DNA of 64,000 nucleotides from Sepioteuthis lessoniana (taxonomy: Eukaryota; Mollusca; Cephalopoda; Myopsida; Loliginidae), in assembly GCA_963585895.1 (NCBI GenBank), contig CAUZXS010005791.1, positions 117,501-181,500 on the forward strand. The letters are read 5' to 3'. Below, piece by piece: positions 31,195 to 41,885 of this stretch (the stretch's first letter is position 1; each line of letters opens with the position of its first letter). Both the position numbers and the translations under genes were made by a program. A model generated the notes under the pieces. It saw only the letters and a list, made by a program, of their open reading frames with translations, was not told the DNA's origin and did not search any database.

Positions 31195-31465
31195 AGAACT
31201 AGACACAAGGTCAAATGTCTCAAAGGTCAGATTATAGTGGGGATTAAGGGAGGAAAAGGTCAGAGTCAAGCTGAGGATGGAGCCTTACTGTTCTATGTTG
31301 ATCATCAGCTTACTTGGTGCAATGTGAGCCGATGAGCCTAACAGGACATGGACCCAAATATGAGTCCAGGCATCCGAATGTGGCCGAGCCAAAGCTGGGG
31401 GTCTCCTGGCTTCGAGTCAGCCTTAGAGGGACAATGCCCCATATGACCCAAATGGCAGATGGCTT
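31195..31465. repeat. CpG-depleted copy of the GC-rich repeat at 42535-42890
   Basis: Shares ACACAAGGTCAAA, GTGGGGATTAAGGG-type, CTTGGTGCAATGTGAGCC and GCCAAAGCTGGGGG in order with 42535-42890, but CpG sites are mostly TG or CA. It has a minus-strand tRNA-like head. Confidence 0.75.
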
Positions 31466-32069
31466 GGCTAAAAAGAATACACAAAAGAATACAAGACAGT
31501 GATTTGGAATCTACTGTGTCTGCAAAATTCAATCTGAAGATCAAGGAATGTCTGGGTCTTTTTATCAGTAACAATTATAGTTTGAACTAATGCACACTGC
31601 ATTTACAGTTGAAACTTTTTTTAAACTGTCAAATTTGTAATTGCTGCACAAGAATCCTTTCATGCTCATTTTGTATTACATTGGAATCATGCTGTTCTGA
31701 ATAGAAAATTGATACTGCTACAGATTGAAATTTCAGAACCACAGGTTCATTGATTAATAAAAATCCTCACCCCTGGAAGAATAAAAGGACGCTTTTTACC
31801 AAAAAGTAGCAGAAATACTGAGATATGACTGTTGGTCTTTTTTATCACCCTTTCAAAAATTGGCCAGTTCAAGCCATCAGCATAACAGATCATATATCTA
31901 ATAAGTAAGACATTAGATAGATTACCTAATTTCAAATAAATCACACAGGTGACAGTTTAAAATGTAGGAGATAATTCTCCTGTACTAAATACTGCTATAT
32001 GTATATAGTAGTCTAATGTTGTCTATGGCTTATTCCAGGAATAATCCAATAAAAACTTCTTTTTTGTAG

Positions 32070-32155
32070 ATCTTGAAGAAGTGGAGCCACCAGAAGGACG
32101 TCTTGAATTTCTTGTCTATTTGAGTGATCTTGACCATGATAATCTTTCTGTTCAG
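32070..32155 (+). CDS. Host gene exon 2: start of a death effector domain
   Basis: Acceptor cttttttgtag, donor CAG|gtaaaa. 86 bp: two bases finish the codon begun in exon 1, then 28 codons, phase 0 at the end. Residues LEEVEPPEGRLEFLVYLSDL, then DHDNLSVQ. EFLVYLSDLDHDNLS matches the first DED helix and the start of the second (small, acidic, with the L..L.S.L pattern). DEDs are adaptor domains of death-receptor and caspase-8 type signalling. Joined to exon 3 without a split codon. Confidence 0.72.
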
Positions 32156-32334
32156 GTAAAAAAAAAAATCTTTATATAATGTCTGAAATTCATTTTTTAA
32201 CAATATAGCTTTTAAACTCATTGTTCTGTTAGTAAAAAAAAAATGTATTACTCTTTGATCAGGCAACTTTGAAAGAAGGCATTTGTAGAATTACTGTAAT
32301 ATTTACCAGTCTATGGTCCTAACTAGTGTCCAGT

Positions 32335-32605
32335 TAGCAAACAATTTTGTTGGCGACCATAGTCAAGAGTGACCAGAAGGCTCCCTTTTCAATAGCTACC
32401 AAACTGAGATGTAGGAGAGGGTGCTACTCCTTTCCCTCGATTGCTCCACTTTACTCCTGAAACGTACCTTATATTGTTGAGTGTTAAGCAAGGATGTATC
32501 AAGACCATTTAAAGTCTTTGGTATGACGCGACCTGGGATTGAACCCAGGATTTCCGGCCCATTGGCAAACACTCTACCCACTAGGCCATTGAGCTGGTTA
32601 GCAAA
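32335..32605 (-). mobile_element. tRNA-derived SINE (type 4), copy 1
   Basis: Minus strand: box A in TGGCCTAGTGGGTAGAGTGT, box B GGTTCAATCCCAGG, body AAGGTACGTTTCAGGAGT-like. Copies at 44853-45088 and 53757-54012. Confidence 0.85.
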
Positions 32606-33087
32606 CAATAATCAGGCTGTAACCTAATACAGACCCTGTGCTATTATTAAGCAGTTGGAACTCGATATTGATACATTAATATATCCAATCAGACTCGCAG
32701 CCAGAGAGAACTCAGAGAATGGGCTTGCCCCTGTATGCACAATAGAACATTCCAATCTGCTATAAAACAACTCTCTTTCCCAGCTTTTTACCTAGGCCAT
32801 CTGGCATGAATGCCAGATGGGAGTTTCAAGGTCAGTGATAGATTTGAGGTTGAATAGTCCCTGATTTTGGCTTAGCCACCTTTGGGTGGGTGAAGAATTA
32901 TTGACAGCATGGTATAGCATAAGAACTTTTAATCTGGTTCAAGCTATGAGCAGGCGTTCGTGCCAAACTCACATTGCACTTAGTGAGTCCAAGTCTCAGC
33001 TGAGACTCATGCCTGACTCTCTGCTTCCCTAAAACCCTTTCTATAAAAAGACTGTGTGTCAAATTCTATCTGGCTGGAAGCTGCAAG

Positions 33088-33435
33088 AAAGAAAATCAAG
33101 GAGATTTGATTGTTGATCAAATATTTATTAGCTACAAGGATATTTTTTCACGGTTGCTTTCATCCTTTCTCTATGGAGATACTGTTGTGAGGATGATGGC
33201 AATAAAGATGGAAATATTAAGAAAATCAAGGAGACCTGATTGTTAATCAAATATTCATTAGCTACAAGGATGTTTTTTTCACAGTTGCTTTCATCCTTTC
33301 TCTATGGAGATACTGTTGTGAGGATGATGGCAATAAAGATGGAAATATTAAGAAAATCAAGGAGACCTGATTGTTAATCAAATATTCATTAGCTACAAGG
33401 ATGTTTTCACAATTGCTTTCGTCTTTTCCATACAT
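33088..33435. repeat. Tandem repeat, 130-131 bp unit, about 2.6 copies
   Basis: AAGAAAATCAAGGAGA starts at about 33090, 33220 and 33351. Units two and three are almost identical (CTATGGAGATACTGTTGTGA, GATGATGGCAATAAAGATGG), so the duplication is recent. Confidence 0.92.
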
Positions 33436-33689
33436 AGACTGATAATTTGTCATTTGGATAATTGATTATGAATAGATCTCATATCCTTATATCATTCAAT
33501 AACCCTCATAGGTTATTTAATACTTAATACTGTTTTTACTCACACACACTCACACACACACACTTGTGTGTGTGAGTGATTTGTCTGTGAATTCTTTGTA
33601 GGTAAAATAATATGTATACAAACACACACACACATACATATATGTATGTGCATTTGTGTGTGTGATTTGTAAGTGAATACTTTGTCACT

Positions 33690-33820
33690 AACATTATTTT
33701 AAAACAAGCTACAGAACATTTGATTGCAAGAATTAAAACTCAATTTAATTCCTATCAAATGATAGAATTATTAGTGTTAGATAAGAATATTTAAACCATT
33801 TAACTATGTGTAAACACATA
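33690..33820. repeat. Minisatellite unit (ATTTAACTGTGTGCAAAC family)
   Basis: One to two units of the motif in the tandem array at 36395. Confidence 0.65.
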
Positions 33821-34009
33821 AGACTTTTTGGAGTATATATGTGTCCCCTTTTCAAAAACAACATTTATGGTTCGTGAGACATTTGCATAGCTTCTTTAAA
33901 GGAAATTTCAAGTGGATTTAGCTTATTTTTCATGGGACTTATTCTCATATATATGAATATATATACTCACACATATATACTTATATATATATATATATAT
34001 ATACATATA

Positions 34010-34907
34010 CAAGGATCATTAAATAAGTTTCCAGTCTTTTTTCATATGGGCACTTTTATTGATAGTACATACATGAAACTCTAGTCCCCTTTGAAATAAT
34101 CTCCTCCGGCTTCAATGCACTTGTACCGTTCCAACAACTTCTGGAAGGCCTCATGGAAGTTCTCTTGTGTGAGCATGTCAATCACCTTCATCACAGCCTC
34201 TTTCATCTCCTTAATTGTCTCATAATGACAGCCTCTGAGCTTAGGGAATAACCAAAAGTCACTGGGAGCAAAGTCTGGACTTTAGGGAGGGTAAAGAGGT
34301 ATCTTGATGCCCATCTTGGTCAAATAGTCTGTGACAAGGATGGAGTTGGGGACTGGTGCATTGTCCTGGTCGAAATGTCATTGACCCGATTTGAAGAGTG
34401 CTGGCCTCTTCCGACGGAATCTCTTTCTGAACTCCCTTAAAAACCTCAACATAGTAACCCTAACCCTAACCCTTTGGCCAATCAACTCTGGTGTACTGAC
34501 TTCCTTACTCCTCCCACACCTCTCATCATCCATCACAGACTCCCTGCCTTCCTTGAATCTCTTATGCCACTCAAAAACTGATGCTCGTTTCATGCAAGAT
34601 GCTCCAAAAGCAGTCTGAAGCATTCCATACATTTCTGTGGCAATTTTCCAAGTTTAAAACAGAATTTTATTGCATATCATTCTTCTAAAGTGTCAGATTG
34701 CAATTTTGAAATTCACCAGCTGTGAGAATCAGGCTTTAGTAGGGTATATTCCAATTGCTGCTGTAGCTGTTCATTTGAAGCTAAAATCCTAAAAATTGGT
34801 CAGTCATCTCATAAGATGCATAGCAATAACATAATGAATTTTCAATAGTCTACGCCAATTTTAAATACCTATACAAAAATGTCTGGAAACTTATTGAAGG
34901 CACCACA
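34010..34907 (-). mobile_element. Deleted mariner with telomere-like scar, copy 1
   Basis: TA on both sides (34008-34009, 34908-34909). TIRs share ATAAGTTTCCAG. The minus-strand transposase starts MYGMLQTAFGASCMKRASVF, then EWHKRFKEGRESVMDDERCG, ends its N-part at TPELIGQ, and after AGGGTTAGGGTTAGGGTTAC resumes MLRFLREFRKRF...HQDNAPV with a stop in the SPDFAPSD box. Roughly 150 residues, including the first catalytic Asp, are missing. Non-autonomous, about 0.9 kb. Confidence 0.88.
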
Positions 34908-34914
34908 TATATGA

Positions 34915-35112
34915 CCCAGTTTGCTGGGGTTGTAGAATACAATGACTACATCTCTGTGGAGTAAGACACCCTCATCCTCATTAGTGTCCTGGATATAACA
35001 CTAAACCATCTGATAGTGATAATCCTGCCCTGGGGATTGTGGAGTACTCCTTCATTGCTATTACTCTCCTTTTGACCAGACTAATAGCACCTGACAGGGT
35101 CCCATCTTTGCA
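34915..35112 (-). repeat. Dispersed SINE-like repeat (GCCGGGCCAGAG family), minus copy
   Basis: Reverse of 24475-24672: AGTGTCCTGGATATAACACT, CTGATAGTGATAATCC and GCACCTGACAGGGTCCC. Directly followed by the LTR. Confidence 0.75.
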
Positions 35113-35126
35113 TTAAATAAAACTAT

Positions 35127-36344
35127 TGCGATGAGGAAATACGACACCCTCATACATTCATCGGGTTGTGGGAAAAGGAGGTGCAACACACTGGCCGTTA
35201 GCCGAGTATAGTAGTAACCAAGAATAGTGGCAGTGGAAAGGCCGTTCCTCTTCAACTCTCTTCAATTAGCATTAGGTGACATAGTCATTAGAGAATCCCA
35301 CACCCTATTAGCCATGTATGCGTCACCGGAGAGAGGCAGACAGGGATCATGATTGGTGCGGAGGAATAAACTGCCAAAAAGCCAACACTTGGTCATTTGT
35401 CAAACTACGGAAAATAACTAGTTGTCGTTTGTTCATTGGAGAGCGAAGACACATAATTTGGGATACAGAAGAAACCCAGATTCCAAAAGTCATACCGCAC
35501 AGAGAACACTGAGAGAAAAGAAAAAACTTCTCCTTTGAATGAATTCGCACTCCGGGGTCTGGTGGGCCTCGCTAAATGAAATACCCAAAGCTGGAGACTT
35601 GTCCACGAGGAAAGAGATGATAATTAATCTTGGTCTTATCTGAAATAAGACGTGCATCTTTCTATCAACGTGTTATGGAAACCCAAGAACGAGTGGAAAA
35701 AGAGAAAAGAAAAGACACTGCAAAATCCCAAGTAAGTGAATATACAATTGAAGTATATTTAAATTTCTCTGACTGTATTCATGCTGACGTAAATGAAAGA
35801 CAAATTATGGAAGGAAAGAATAGCTCTGATAAGATAGAGGAGAAAAGAAGAGGGAATATTCCCCGAATGATAAACTTGAGATTTTGGATTCGGGCTCTGC
35901 CATTAAACTCCAGTTTGAAGGAAAGCGGACCGTACATACCACACTATAGAACTGTATTTTTACCCTCTGTCCTTTAAAAGAAAACTTTCTCGCTCCTGAC
36001 TTTTACCAGAATTGTTTCTTATTTCATTCTTTTTCTTCAATCAAAGAATATTGTTATTTTAATCTTGTTGATCCAAGCACGGTAGTTCAGAGTCCTCTTT
36101 TGTTGTCGAAGAATTGTATTTATTTATTTGAGGGGGAAAACTAGCCAGTTAGCTGAGTTGAATTTTAATAACTCACTTATAACCCACCTAGTGGCTTTAA
36201 AATGTGGTTAAGCTAGGGGTTGGTGATATCTCTAATATTCAATAGCGTTGGGAAACCACAGCCCACGTGTGGCCTGCTTTATCTGGTGGACTTGGCAGGA
36301 ACGAACGGCACCCAGCAAGCCAGCAGGCACATGGTGGCGTAACA
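35127..36344 (+). mobile_element. Solo LTR, 1.2-kb family, copy 2, with perfect TSD
   Basis: Flanked by CTAT on each side (35123-35126 and 36345-36348). Starts TGCGATGAGG and ends GGCGTAACA. Full-length match to 6471-7694. 1218 bp. TSD length suits Ty3/gypsy integration. Confidence 0.9.
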
Positions 36345-36394
36345 CTATTCACTAGGGATTATTATTAATACTAAATATAATTATTGATGTTATA

Positions 36395-36850
36395 TTGTAG
36401 TGCTTGAAACCAATTAAATGTGTGCAAAGTTATTTTCAAAATAATTGAAAAGAATTATTAATGTTGGACAGGAACTGTTGAAACAATTAGCAAATAAAGC
36501 AAAAATATCAAAAAGAACTGTTACTCTTTGATAAAAATACTTGAAACAATTTAACTGTGTGCAAATAAATGATTCCTATCAAATAGAATTATTACTGTTG
36601 AATAGGAATACTTGAAACCATTTAACTGTGTAATCAAATAATTAATATCAAATAAATTATTAGTGTTGAATAGGAACACTTGCAACAATTTAACTGTGTG
36701 CAAACAAATGACTGATATTGAATAGAATAATTCGTATTAGGTAGGAAAACTTGAAAGCATTTAACTGTGTGCAAACAAATGACACATATCTAATTGAACT
36801 GTTAATGTTTGATAAGAATTTAAGTGTGAATAAAGAAATGATTTATGGTT
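36395..36850. repeat. Tandem minisatellite, about 70-85 bp unit
   Basis: Five to six units with TTTAACTGTGTGCAAA, AAATGA, ATATCAAATAGAATTATT and AGTGTTGAATAGGAA. Related arrays: 5215, 25200, 33690, 59220. Confidence 0.9.
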
Positions 36851-36863
36851 GATATATGGGTAA

Positions 36864-36869
<6 letters not shown>

Positions 36870-36905
<36 letters not shown>
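36870..36905. repeat. (AT)n microsatellite
   Basis: About 18 AT units. Confidence 0.95.
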
Positions 36906-36908
<3 letters not shown>

Positions 36909-37199
36909 ATCTAAAGAAAATGAGTAAGAAATTATTCTGTTTGAGAATATATAAGAGGATTCTTATAAATCTCCTGGGGTGCTCAATAGATGATACTTAA
37001 TATATAAATTTCTTACAGAGCAAGTTTCTATATAAGTGAAAAAACTTATTTCAGCTGGTAACTCAACAAAAAGAAACCAGTTTCTTCAAATAGATATCAC
37101 GAAATGGAAAGAAATTTTTTTTACATTTTTTCTGTGGACTTTTACTTGTTTAAAATAAAAAGTAGGTAACAAAAAGTCAGGAAGTTAGTCTCAAAAACT

Positions 37200-37640
37200 G
37201 ATGAAACGCTGATTCATTAATCAAACGGCCAACTTTTTCTTGTCATAAACAGCCAACGTTTTTCTTGTTATACAAATTTCCCGTAGGTTTTTATACTTTA
37301 CACTTTTTATACATCCATCGTTGATTTAACATCACTAATATCATCGCTCACAGTCCTGATGATGGTTCATTAGAACCGAAACGCTATAGTCTCGACTTTG
37401 TTTTTTCAAAAATCTCTCCTTCTTGGATTACTTTGTTATCAATTTTTCTTTACTAACTGTTGGATTACAATCCATTATTTTCTTCCATTCTGTCCAATTG
37501 ACTAACAAGATCCAAACCCATTCTTCCACTTCAATATCTCATATGGATGACATCAAAAAAGTCATACCTACCAGCATGTCCAGCGTTCTTCGTCCATCCC
37601 AACATTTTTCTGGATTGCATACATCTAAAATTTTCTGAGG
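37200..37640 (+). repeat. PLE family D terminal repeat, copy 1
   Basis: Near-duplicate of 43325-43700 (CGGCCAACTTTTTCTTG, GGTTTTTATACTTT, CATCCATCGTTGA, GAACCGAAACGCTATAGT, GATTACAATCCATTATTTTC). A hammerhead core lies inside. Confidence 0.82.
37351..37405 (+). ncRNA. Hammerhead ribozyme motif, PLE family D, copy 1
   Basis: AGTC, core CTGATGA, helix II GGTTC/GAACC with ATTA loop (perfect), GAAA, helix III AC...GT around GCTATA, cleavable GTC, then TCGACT whose GACT pairs with AGTC with two bulged bases. All core bases are present; helix III is only two pairs. Confidence 0.62.
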
Positions 37641-38560
37641 CACATACATTTGAAAAAAGCCAGACTTATAGGATTTGAACTTCGTCGTAAACAAGGAATG
37701 ATTCGAAATCTTTCTCGATAAACAAACGGAATATAAATTCTACACAATATTTCAAATGACGTAATATAAAACAACAAACGGCCAACTTTTTCTAGATATA
37801 CAAATTCTTTTGAATCTAAAATTTTTATGCTACTGTAGAGAAGAGGAAAATCTCATATTTTGGTTTGGCGCGCAATTTAATTCATCACTGAATTTCACCC
37901 AATCAGGATGACTTATCCTATTCAGCCCGGACCTTCATTTCCGGCTAGCAAAACGGGTGAGCGGCCAAACCCACACTCTTCGGCGTGAGACGGCGACCAG
38001 AACAGACGTTCCTCTGATCGTCCCAGCTTAGCGATGCTTTTTAGCTAAACAAGCCACCCAGTGTGGACATCTCACTGTGGCTTTAACACTAGCAGCAGCA
38101 ACATGGACACTCAACAAGGGAACCATCTAATTTATGGATTCTTTACGTGGAATCCCAGTTGAACATAAATTAGAAACATTCAGCATGCCTTCCACAGGCA
38201 CCACTTCATGTCACCCCAAAAATTGACTATGTCGATCCAAGCGTAACCCCGCTCTCGACAACATGGAGATATCGCAGACTCTCCTCCAAAAACCAGATAC
38301 AAAACTACACGGTGACTTTAAACACATCCCTCACAAGTCCAACAACACGCTGTCATCTCAACATCCCGCTAAGCCATTTCGTCTCCAAAACTAACAAGCC
38401 TAAACTCCACGAGTCTTGCAGCACCAAAAGGAAACCATATTCAAAGCTGCAAATAAAGAACTTTCGTTGTGTTGTTAAAGCAAAGTTTCGTAATTCATTT
38501 GTGTGCCTAAAAAATATAGTGTTAGGGAAATTAAACAAATAACAATTTCACCCCAAACAG
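37641..38560. other. Repeat-derived stretch, no gene recognised
   Basis: 37900-38290 is less AT-rich (CAGCAGCAACATGG, CCAGTGTGGACATCTCACTG) and may be an LTR or promoter relic. The 76-residue frame at 38312-38542 shows no domain. Confidence 0.4.
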
Positions 38561-38749
38561 CTATACTACTCTCATAATGCTCGTCATAAATAAATCTATT
38601 TTATCTTTGAAGCAATACTTCCATGTATTTATTCATTTATTAAGGAAAACATGGCAATAAACACAATTACTAATATTAAACTTGTGGTTGGTTGGTTACT
38701 TTTTATGGCATATCAACCTTTGTAGGTTATTTAATGCCAAATCCATTTT

Positions 38750-39110
38750 TATGTAAATAATCAGTTCTATTTAAAACAAATCAGTTTAGCTTGAGTACAC
38801 TGTTTAATTGTCAAAAACATTTCTATTTCAAACTATTCAGTTTATTCAAACAGTTCTAATTCAGCTAATTCAGTTTAGAATAAGTACAGATTTTGTTTAC
38901 ACAGTAAAATGTCAAAACAGTTCTATGTTAAACAATTCAGTTTAGTGTAAATATAGTTTCAATGTCAAAAACAGTTTAATTTCAAACAATTCAGTTTAGC
39001 AATAAGCACGCAGTTTAAATGTAATAACGATTTAAATGTCAAAAACATTTCTATTTCAAGCTATTCAGTTTTGTCAAACAGTTGAGTTCAGCATAAGTAT
39101 GCCGTTAGTT
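38750..39110. repeat. Minisatellite of the TTCAGTTTAG family
   Basis: Same blocks and order as 24125-24475. Confidence 0.8.
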
Positions 39111-39117
39111 CTATCTA

Positions 39118-39340
39118 ACCAATATATAGGGCCCTATCAGTTACTACCATGCCGGGCCAGAGTTGACCTGGGAGCAATGGCAATTAAGGAGTGCTCCGTA
39201 TACCCCAAAGCTCCAGCATCACAGGAACCTCACCATCAGATTGTTTAGTGTCATGTCCAGAACACTCGTTGGGAGTGGGGTCATACCCCTCTGCAGAGGT
39301 GCAGTCAGTGTATTCTACAACCCCAGCCGACTGGGCAAAT
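39118..39340 (+). repeat. Dispersed SINE-like repeat (GCCGGGCCAGAG family), copy 2
   Basis: Close to 24475-24672: GGGCCCTATCAG, GGAACCTCACCATCAGA, CTCTGCAGAGGTGCAGTCAG and CCCCAGCCGACTGGG. Confidence 0.8.
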
Positions 39341-39564
39341 CAAATTTATCTTTTTTGGCAAAAATGTTTTTGATTGGTTTTATTTGATTTCATTTAAAAT
39401 TAAAATTCAATCCTTATTTAACTTCCTAATATTTTTATAGATATTTTTCATTCTAAATACTACCTTTCTAATTACTACTATAGTTATTGATATAATCATA
39501 ATTATTATTAATTAATAATTCATCATTAATTACCTTGAGTAACTGTTTTTAAAATTATTGCTAA

Positions 39565-40020
39565 TTTATTATTATTATTATTATTATTGTTATTATTATT
39601 TACTCCTTTAGAGTTTTTCACATCAGTCTTAGCTGATGGTTTTCACTGGAGTTTGAGTGACAACAAGTCTCCTCAAATCTCCAGGACTCGTCTCAGGATT
39701 CTGGCCGTTCTCAGCAATGCTGTCATTTGGATAGTCTCTACCCGTCCGCCGACTTCCAAGTCCTCCAGGCCTTTTAATAATCCTTTTGTTATTGTGCCTA
39801 AAGCACCAATCACAATTGGCACAATCGTTACTTTCATGTTCTACAGCTTTTTCAATTCTCTAGCAAGGTCGAGGGATTTATCCTTCTTTTCACATTCCTT
39901 CAGATTTATTCTGTGGTCCGCCGGGACAGCAAAGTTGACAATTTTGCAAATTCTCTTTTTTTTTGTTGTTGATTATTATGAGGCCTGGTCTTCTGGCCAG
40001 GATTAGGTGATCCGTTTGTA
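39565..40020 (-). pseudogene. LINE C-terminus and 3' end, copy 1
   Basis: Minus strand reads NFAVPADHRINLKECEKKDK, then SLDLARELKKL and NMKVTIVPIVIGALGTITKG, then LLKGLEDLEVGGRVETIQMT and ILRRVLE; ends GVNNN where the (AAT)n tail starts. Same 3' end as the plus-strand copy at 21425-21535. Internal stops; dead. Confidence 0.78.
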
Positions 40021-40035
40021 TGTTAAAGTCCCATT

Positions 40036-40037
40036 GG

Positions 40038-40073
<36 letters not shown>

Positions 40074-40510
40074 TACTTATTTGAGTTTTTCACATCAGAG
40101 TTAGCTGATAGATTTTCACTGGAGTCTGAGTGATAGCGACTCTCCTCAAGTCTCCAGGACTCATCTCAGTAATCTGGCCGTTCTCAATAAGGTAGTAGCC
40201 TGGATGGTCTCCACTCGTCCGCCAACTTCCAAGTTCTCCAGTCCCTTTAGTAATCCTTTAGTTACTGTTCCAAACGCACCAATTACAATTGGTATAATTG
40301 TCACCTTCATGTTCCACAGTTTTTTCAATTCCCTAGCAAGGTCGAGGTATTTATCCTTCTTTTCACATTCTTTTAGTTTTATTCTATGGTCAACCGGGAC
40401 AGCAAAGTCGACAATTTTTTTAAGTTCTCTTCTTTTTGTTGATTATTATTCGGTCTGGTCTTCTGGCTGAGATTAGGTGATCCGTGGGTATGTCAAAGTC
40501 CCATCTTCTC
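40036..40510 (-). pseudogene. LINE C-terminus and 3' end, copy 2
   Basis: Second copy directly beside the first and in the same direction, each with its own (ATT)n tail (40036-40072 and 39567-39600). Reads TVIGALGTVTKGLLKGLEDL-like blocks with differences. Either a tandem insertion or slipped duplication. Confidence 0.78.
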
Positions 40511-40582
40511 ATTATCTGATAAAACTAATTCCCCCATAGATTCATAACTTTGCCAAACAATTCTTCCTCTAACAGCATAATC

Positions 40583-41175
40583 ATCATCATCATGTCACGC
40601 TAGCAGCACGGATCTCCCTGACCCTGTCTCGCCACATCTCCCAATCGTCCATTGCATTCGGCAGATCCTCACGGCTACATCCTGTATCGGCACAGAGCTG
40701 CTGTATGTAGGTTCGAACTGGACGTCCTGTTTTTGCTTGTCCATGGTAAGGGGGTCCACAGGAGTACATCACTTATGAGCTTGTCCCTACTTCTCCAGCA
40801 GTGTCCTGCGTGTCTGGTTTGTTTAATTTTGAAAGTTTTCGTGATGGGTGGTAGTTGGCCGTATAGCTGCTGCTTTGTGGGGTGCTATCTCCAGGACTTG
40901 TTCAATATTGCTTGCAGCATTCTTGTGTACTTGCTGTCAAGCTTTTTCTCCAACCGTTTAGTCAGCATCCATGTAGTGCATCCATATAGCAGTATCGACA
41001 CGATCACTGCTTCATTTTATCGGTCAGGTCTGACTTCCATATGACCGAAAGTCTATTTATAGCTGTCCATGCCTTTGCTAGTCGCGTGTCGATGTCTGTC
41101 TCTGTTGATGAGACACTGCTCCCTAGGTATGTGAACTTGTCTACTAGTTTCAGAGAGCGACCATTTTAGTCTGAA
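40583..41175 (-). pseudogene. RTE-like LINE, copy 3 (3' part)
   Basis: Minus strand 3' end reads GRPVRTYIQQLCADTGCSRE, then DLPNAMDDWEMWRDRVREIR and a (GAT)n tail at 40577-40592. The other end, TGCCTGTTTGATTAAAGC, folds back into a 56-bp palindrome at 41176. Dead. Confidence 0.8.
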
Positions 41176-41231
41176 GATGTTGCCTGTTTGATTAAAGCTC
41201 ATATATGAGCTTTAATCAAACAGGCAACATC
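41176..41231. repeat. 56-bp perfect palindrome at LINE edge
   Basis: GATGTTGCCTGTTTG...CAAACAGGCAACATC with no spacer, centre between 41203 and 41204. The left arm is LINE sequence. The right arm joins the GC-rich block, so a short inverted LINE piece formed at the breakpoint. Confidence 0.95.
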
Positions 41232-41330
41232 GTCGCGGGCAGCTGAGGTCGGTCGAGTCGTTGCGGAAAGCTGAAGTCGGTCGCTGGTAAATTGATGTCC
41301 CGGTTTCGACATTTCGTTGGTATGGTCGAG
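41232..41330. repeat. GC-rich segment related to the gypsy 3' tandem repeat
   Basis: GCAGCTGAGGTCGGTCGAGT is the reverse of the block repeated at 15300-15415, linking this block to the 3' region of that retroelement class. Confidence 0.65.
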
Positions 41331-41337
41331 TCATGGT

Positions 41338-41690
41338 TGCTAGCCCGTAACAGTGAGTCGTTACGTGGGCTAGTTGTTGCAATGCTAGGGTAGTCCGTAA
41401 CAGCGAGTCGTTACGTGGACTAGATACTGCGTTGCTGGGGCAGTCCGTAACAGCGAGTAATTACGTGGACTGCATTGCGGGAGTGTCGTGGTCGGTAGAT
41501 CGATATCCCAGTTTTGACAGTACGTTGGGTTAACCGGGGCTGTGTCGCTCAGGTTGCTATCCCGTAACAGCGAGTCGTTACGTGGGCCAGATACTGCAAT
41601 GCTAGTGTAGTCCGTAACAGTGAGTCGTTACGTCGACTAGATGCTGCATTGCTGGGGCAGTCCGTAACAGCGAGTCGTTACGTGGACTGC
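41338..41690. repeat. Tandem array of six covarying hairpins
   Basis: Six copies, at about 41340, 41390, 41440, 41558, 41608 and 41658, of CCGTAACAGYGAGTCGTTACGTGG. Each folds as NNNCCGTAAC / GTTACG(tg)GNNN. Outer bases change in pairs: CTAGCC with GGCTAG, TAGTCC with GGACTA, GCAGTCC with GGACTGC. Spacers contain ATGCTGCATTGCTGGGG-like sequence. Confidence 0.85.
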
Positions 41691-41702
41691 ATCGCCGGAG
41701 AG

Positions 41703-41885
41703 TCGTGGTCGGTAGCTATGGCTTTGTCGTGCCATATAGCTGTGCGGACGAGTCGGGGCGGTTGCTAAGGCTGTTTCGCGCCAAAGCTGTACGGACGTAT
41801 CGAGGCGGTAGCTAAGGCTGTTTCGCGCAAAAGCGGTGCAGACGTATCGAGGCGGTAGCTAAGGCGGTTTCGCGGCAAAGCTCTG
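41703..41885. repeat. Tandem repeat, about 50-bp unit
   Basis: Three to four units of GGCGGTAGCTAAGGCTGTTT, CGCGCCAAAGC and GGACGTATCGA, directly after the hairpin array. Confidence 0.85.

Noticed and set aside
33088..33435. Direct repeats as CRISPR or attachment sites
   Set aside because: Contiguous 130-bp tandem duplication with no spacers.
34457..34480. TTAGGG-type repeats as a chromosome end or fusion point
   Set aside because: Only about 20 bp, and found at the same place in two mariners, so it belongs to the element.
36395..36850. CRISPR array
   Set aside because: Units are imperfect and contiguous, without unique spacers; animal minisatellite.
38312..38542. 76-residue host gene
   Set aside because: No domain, no repeat of codon bias, and no splice context; left as unassigned.
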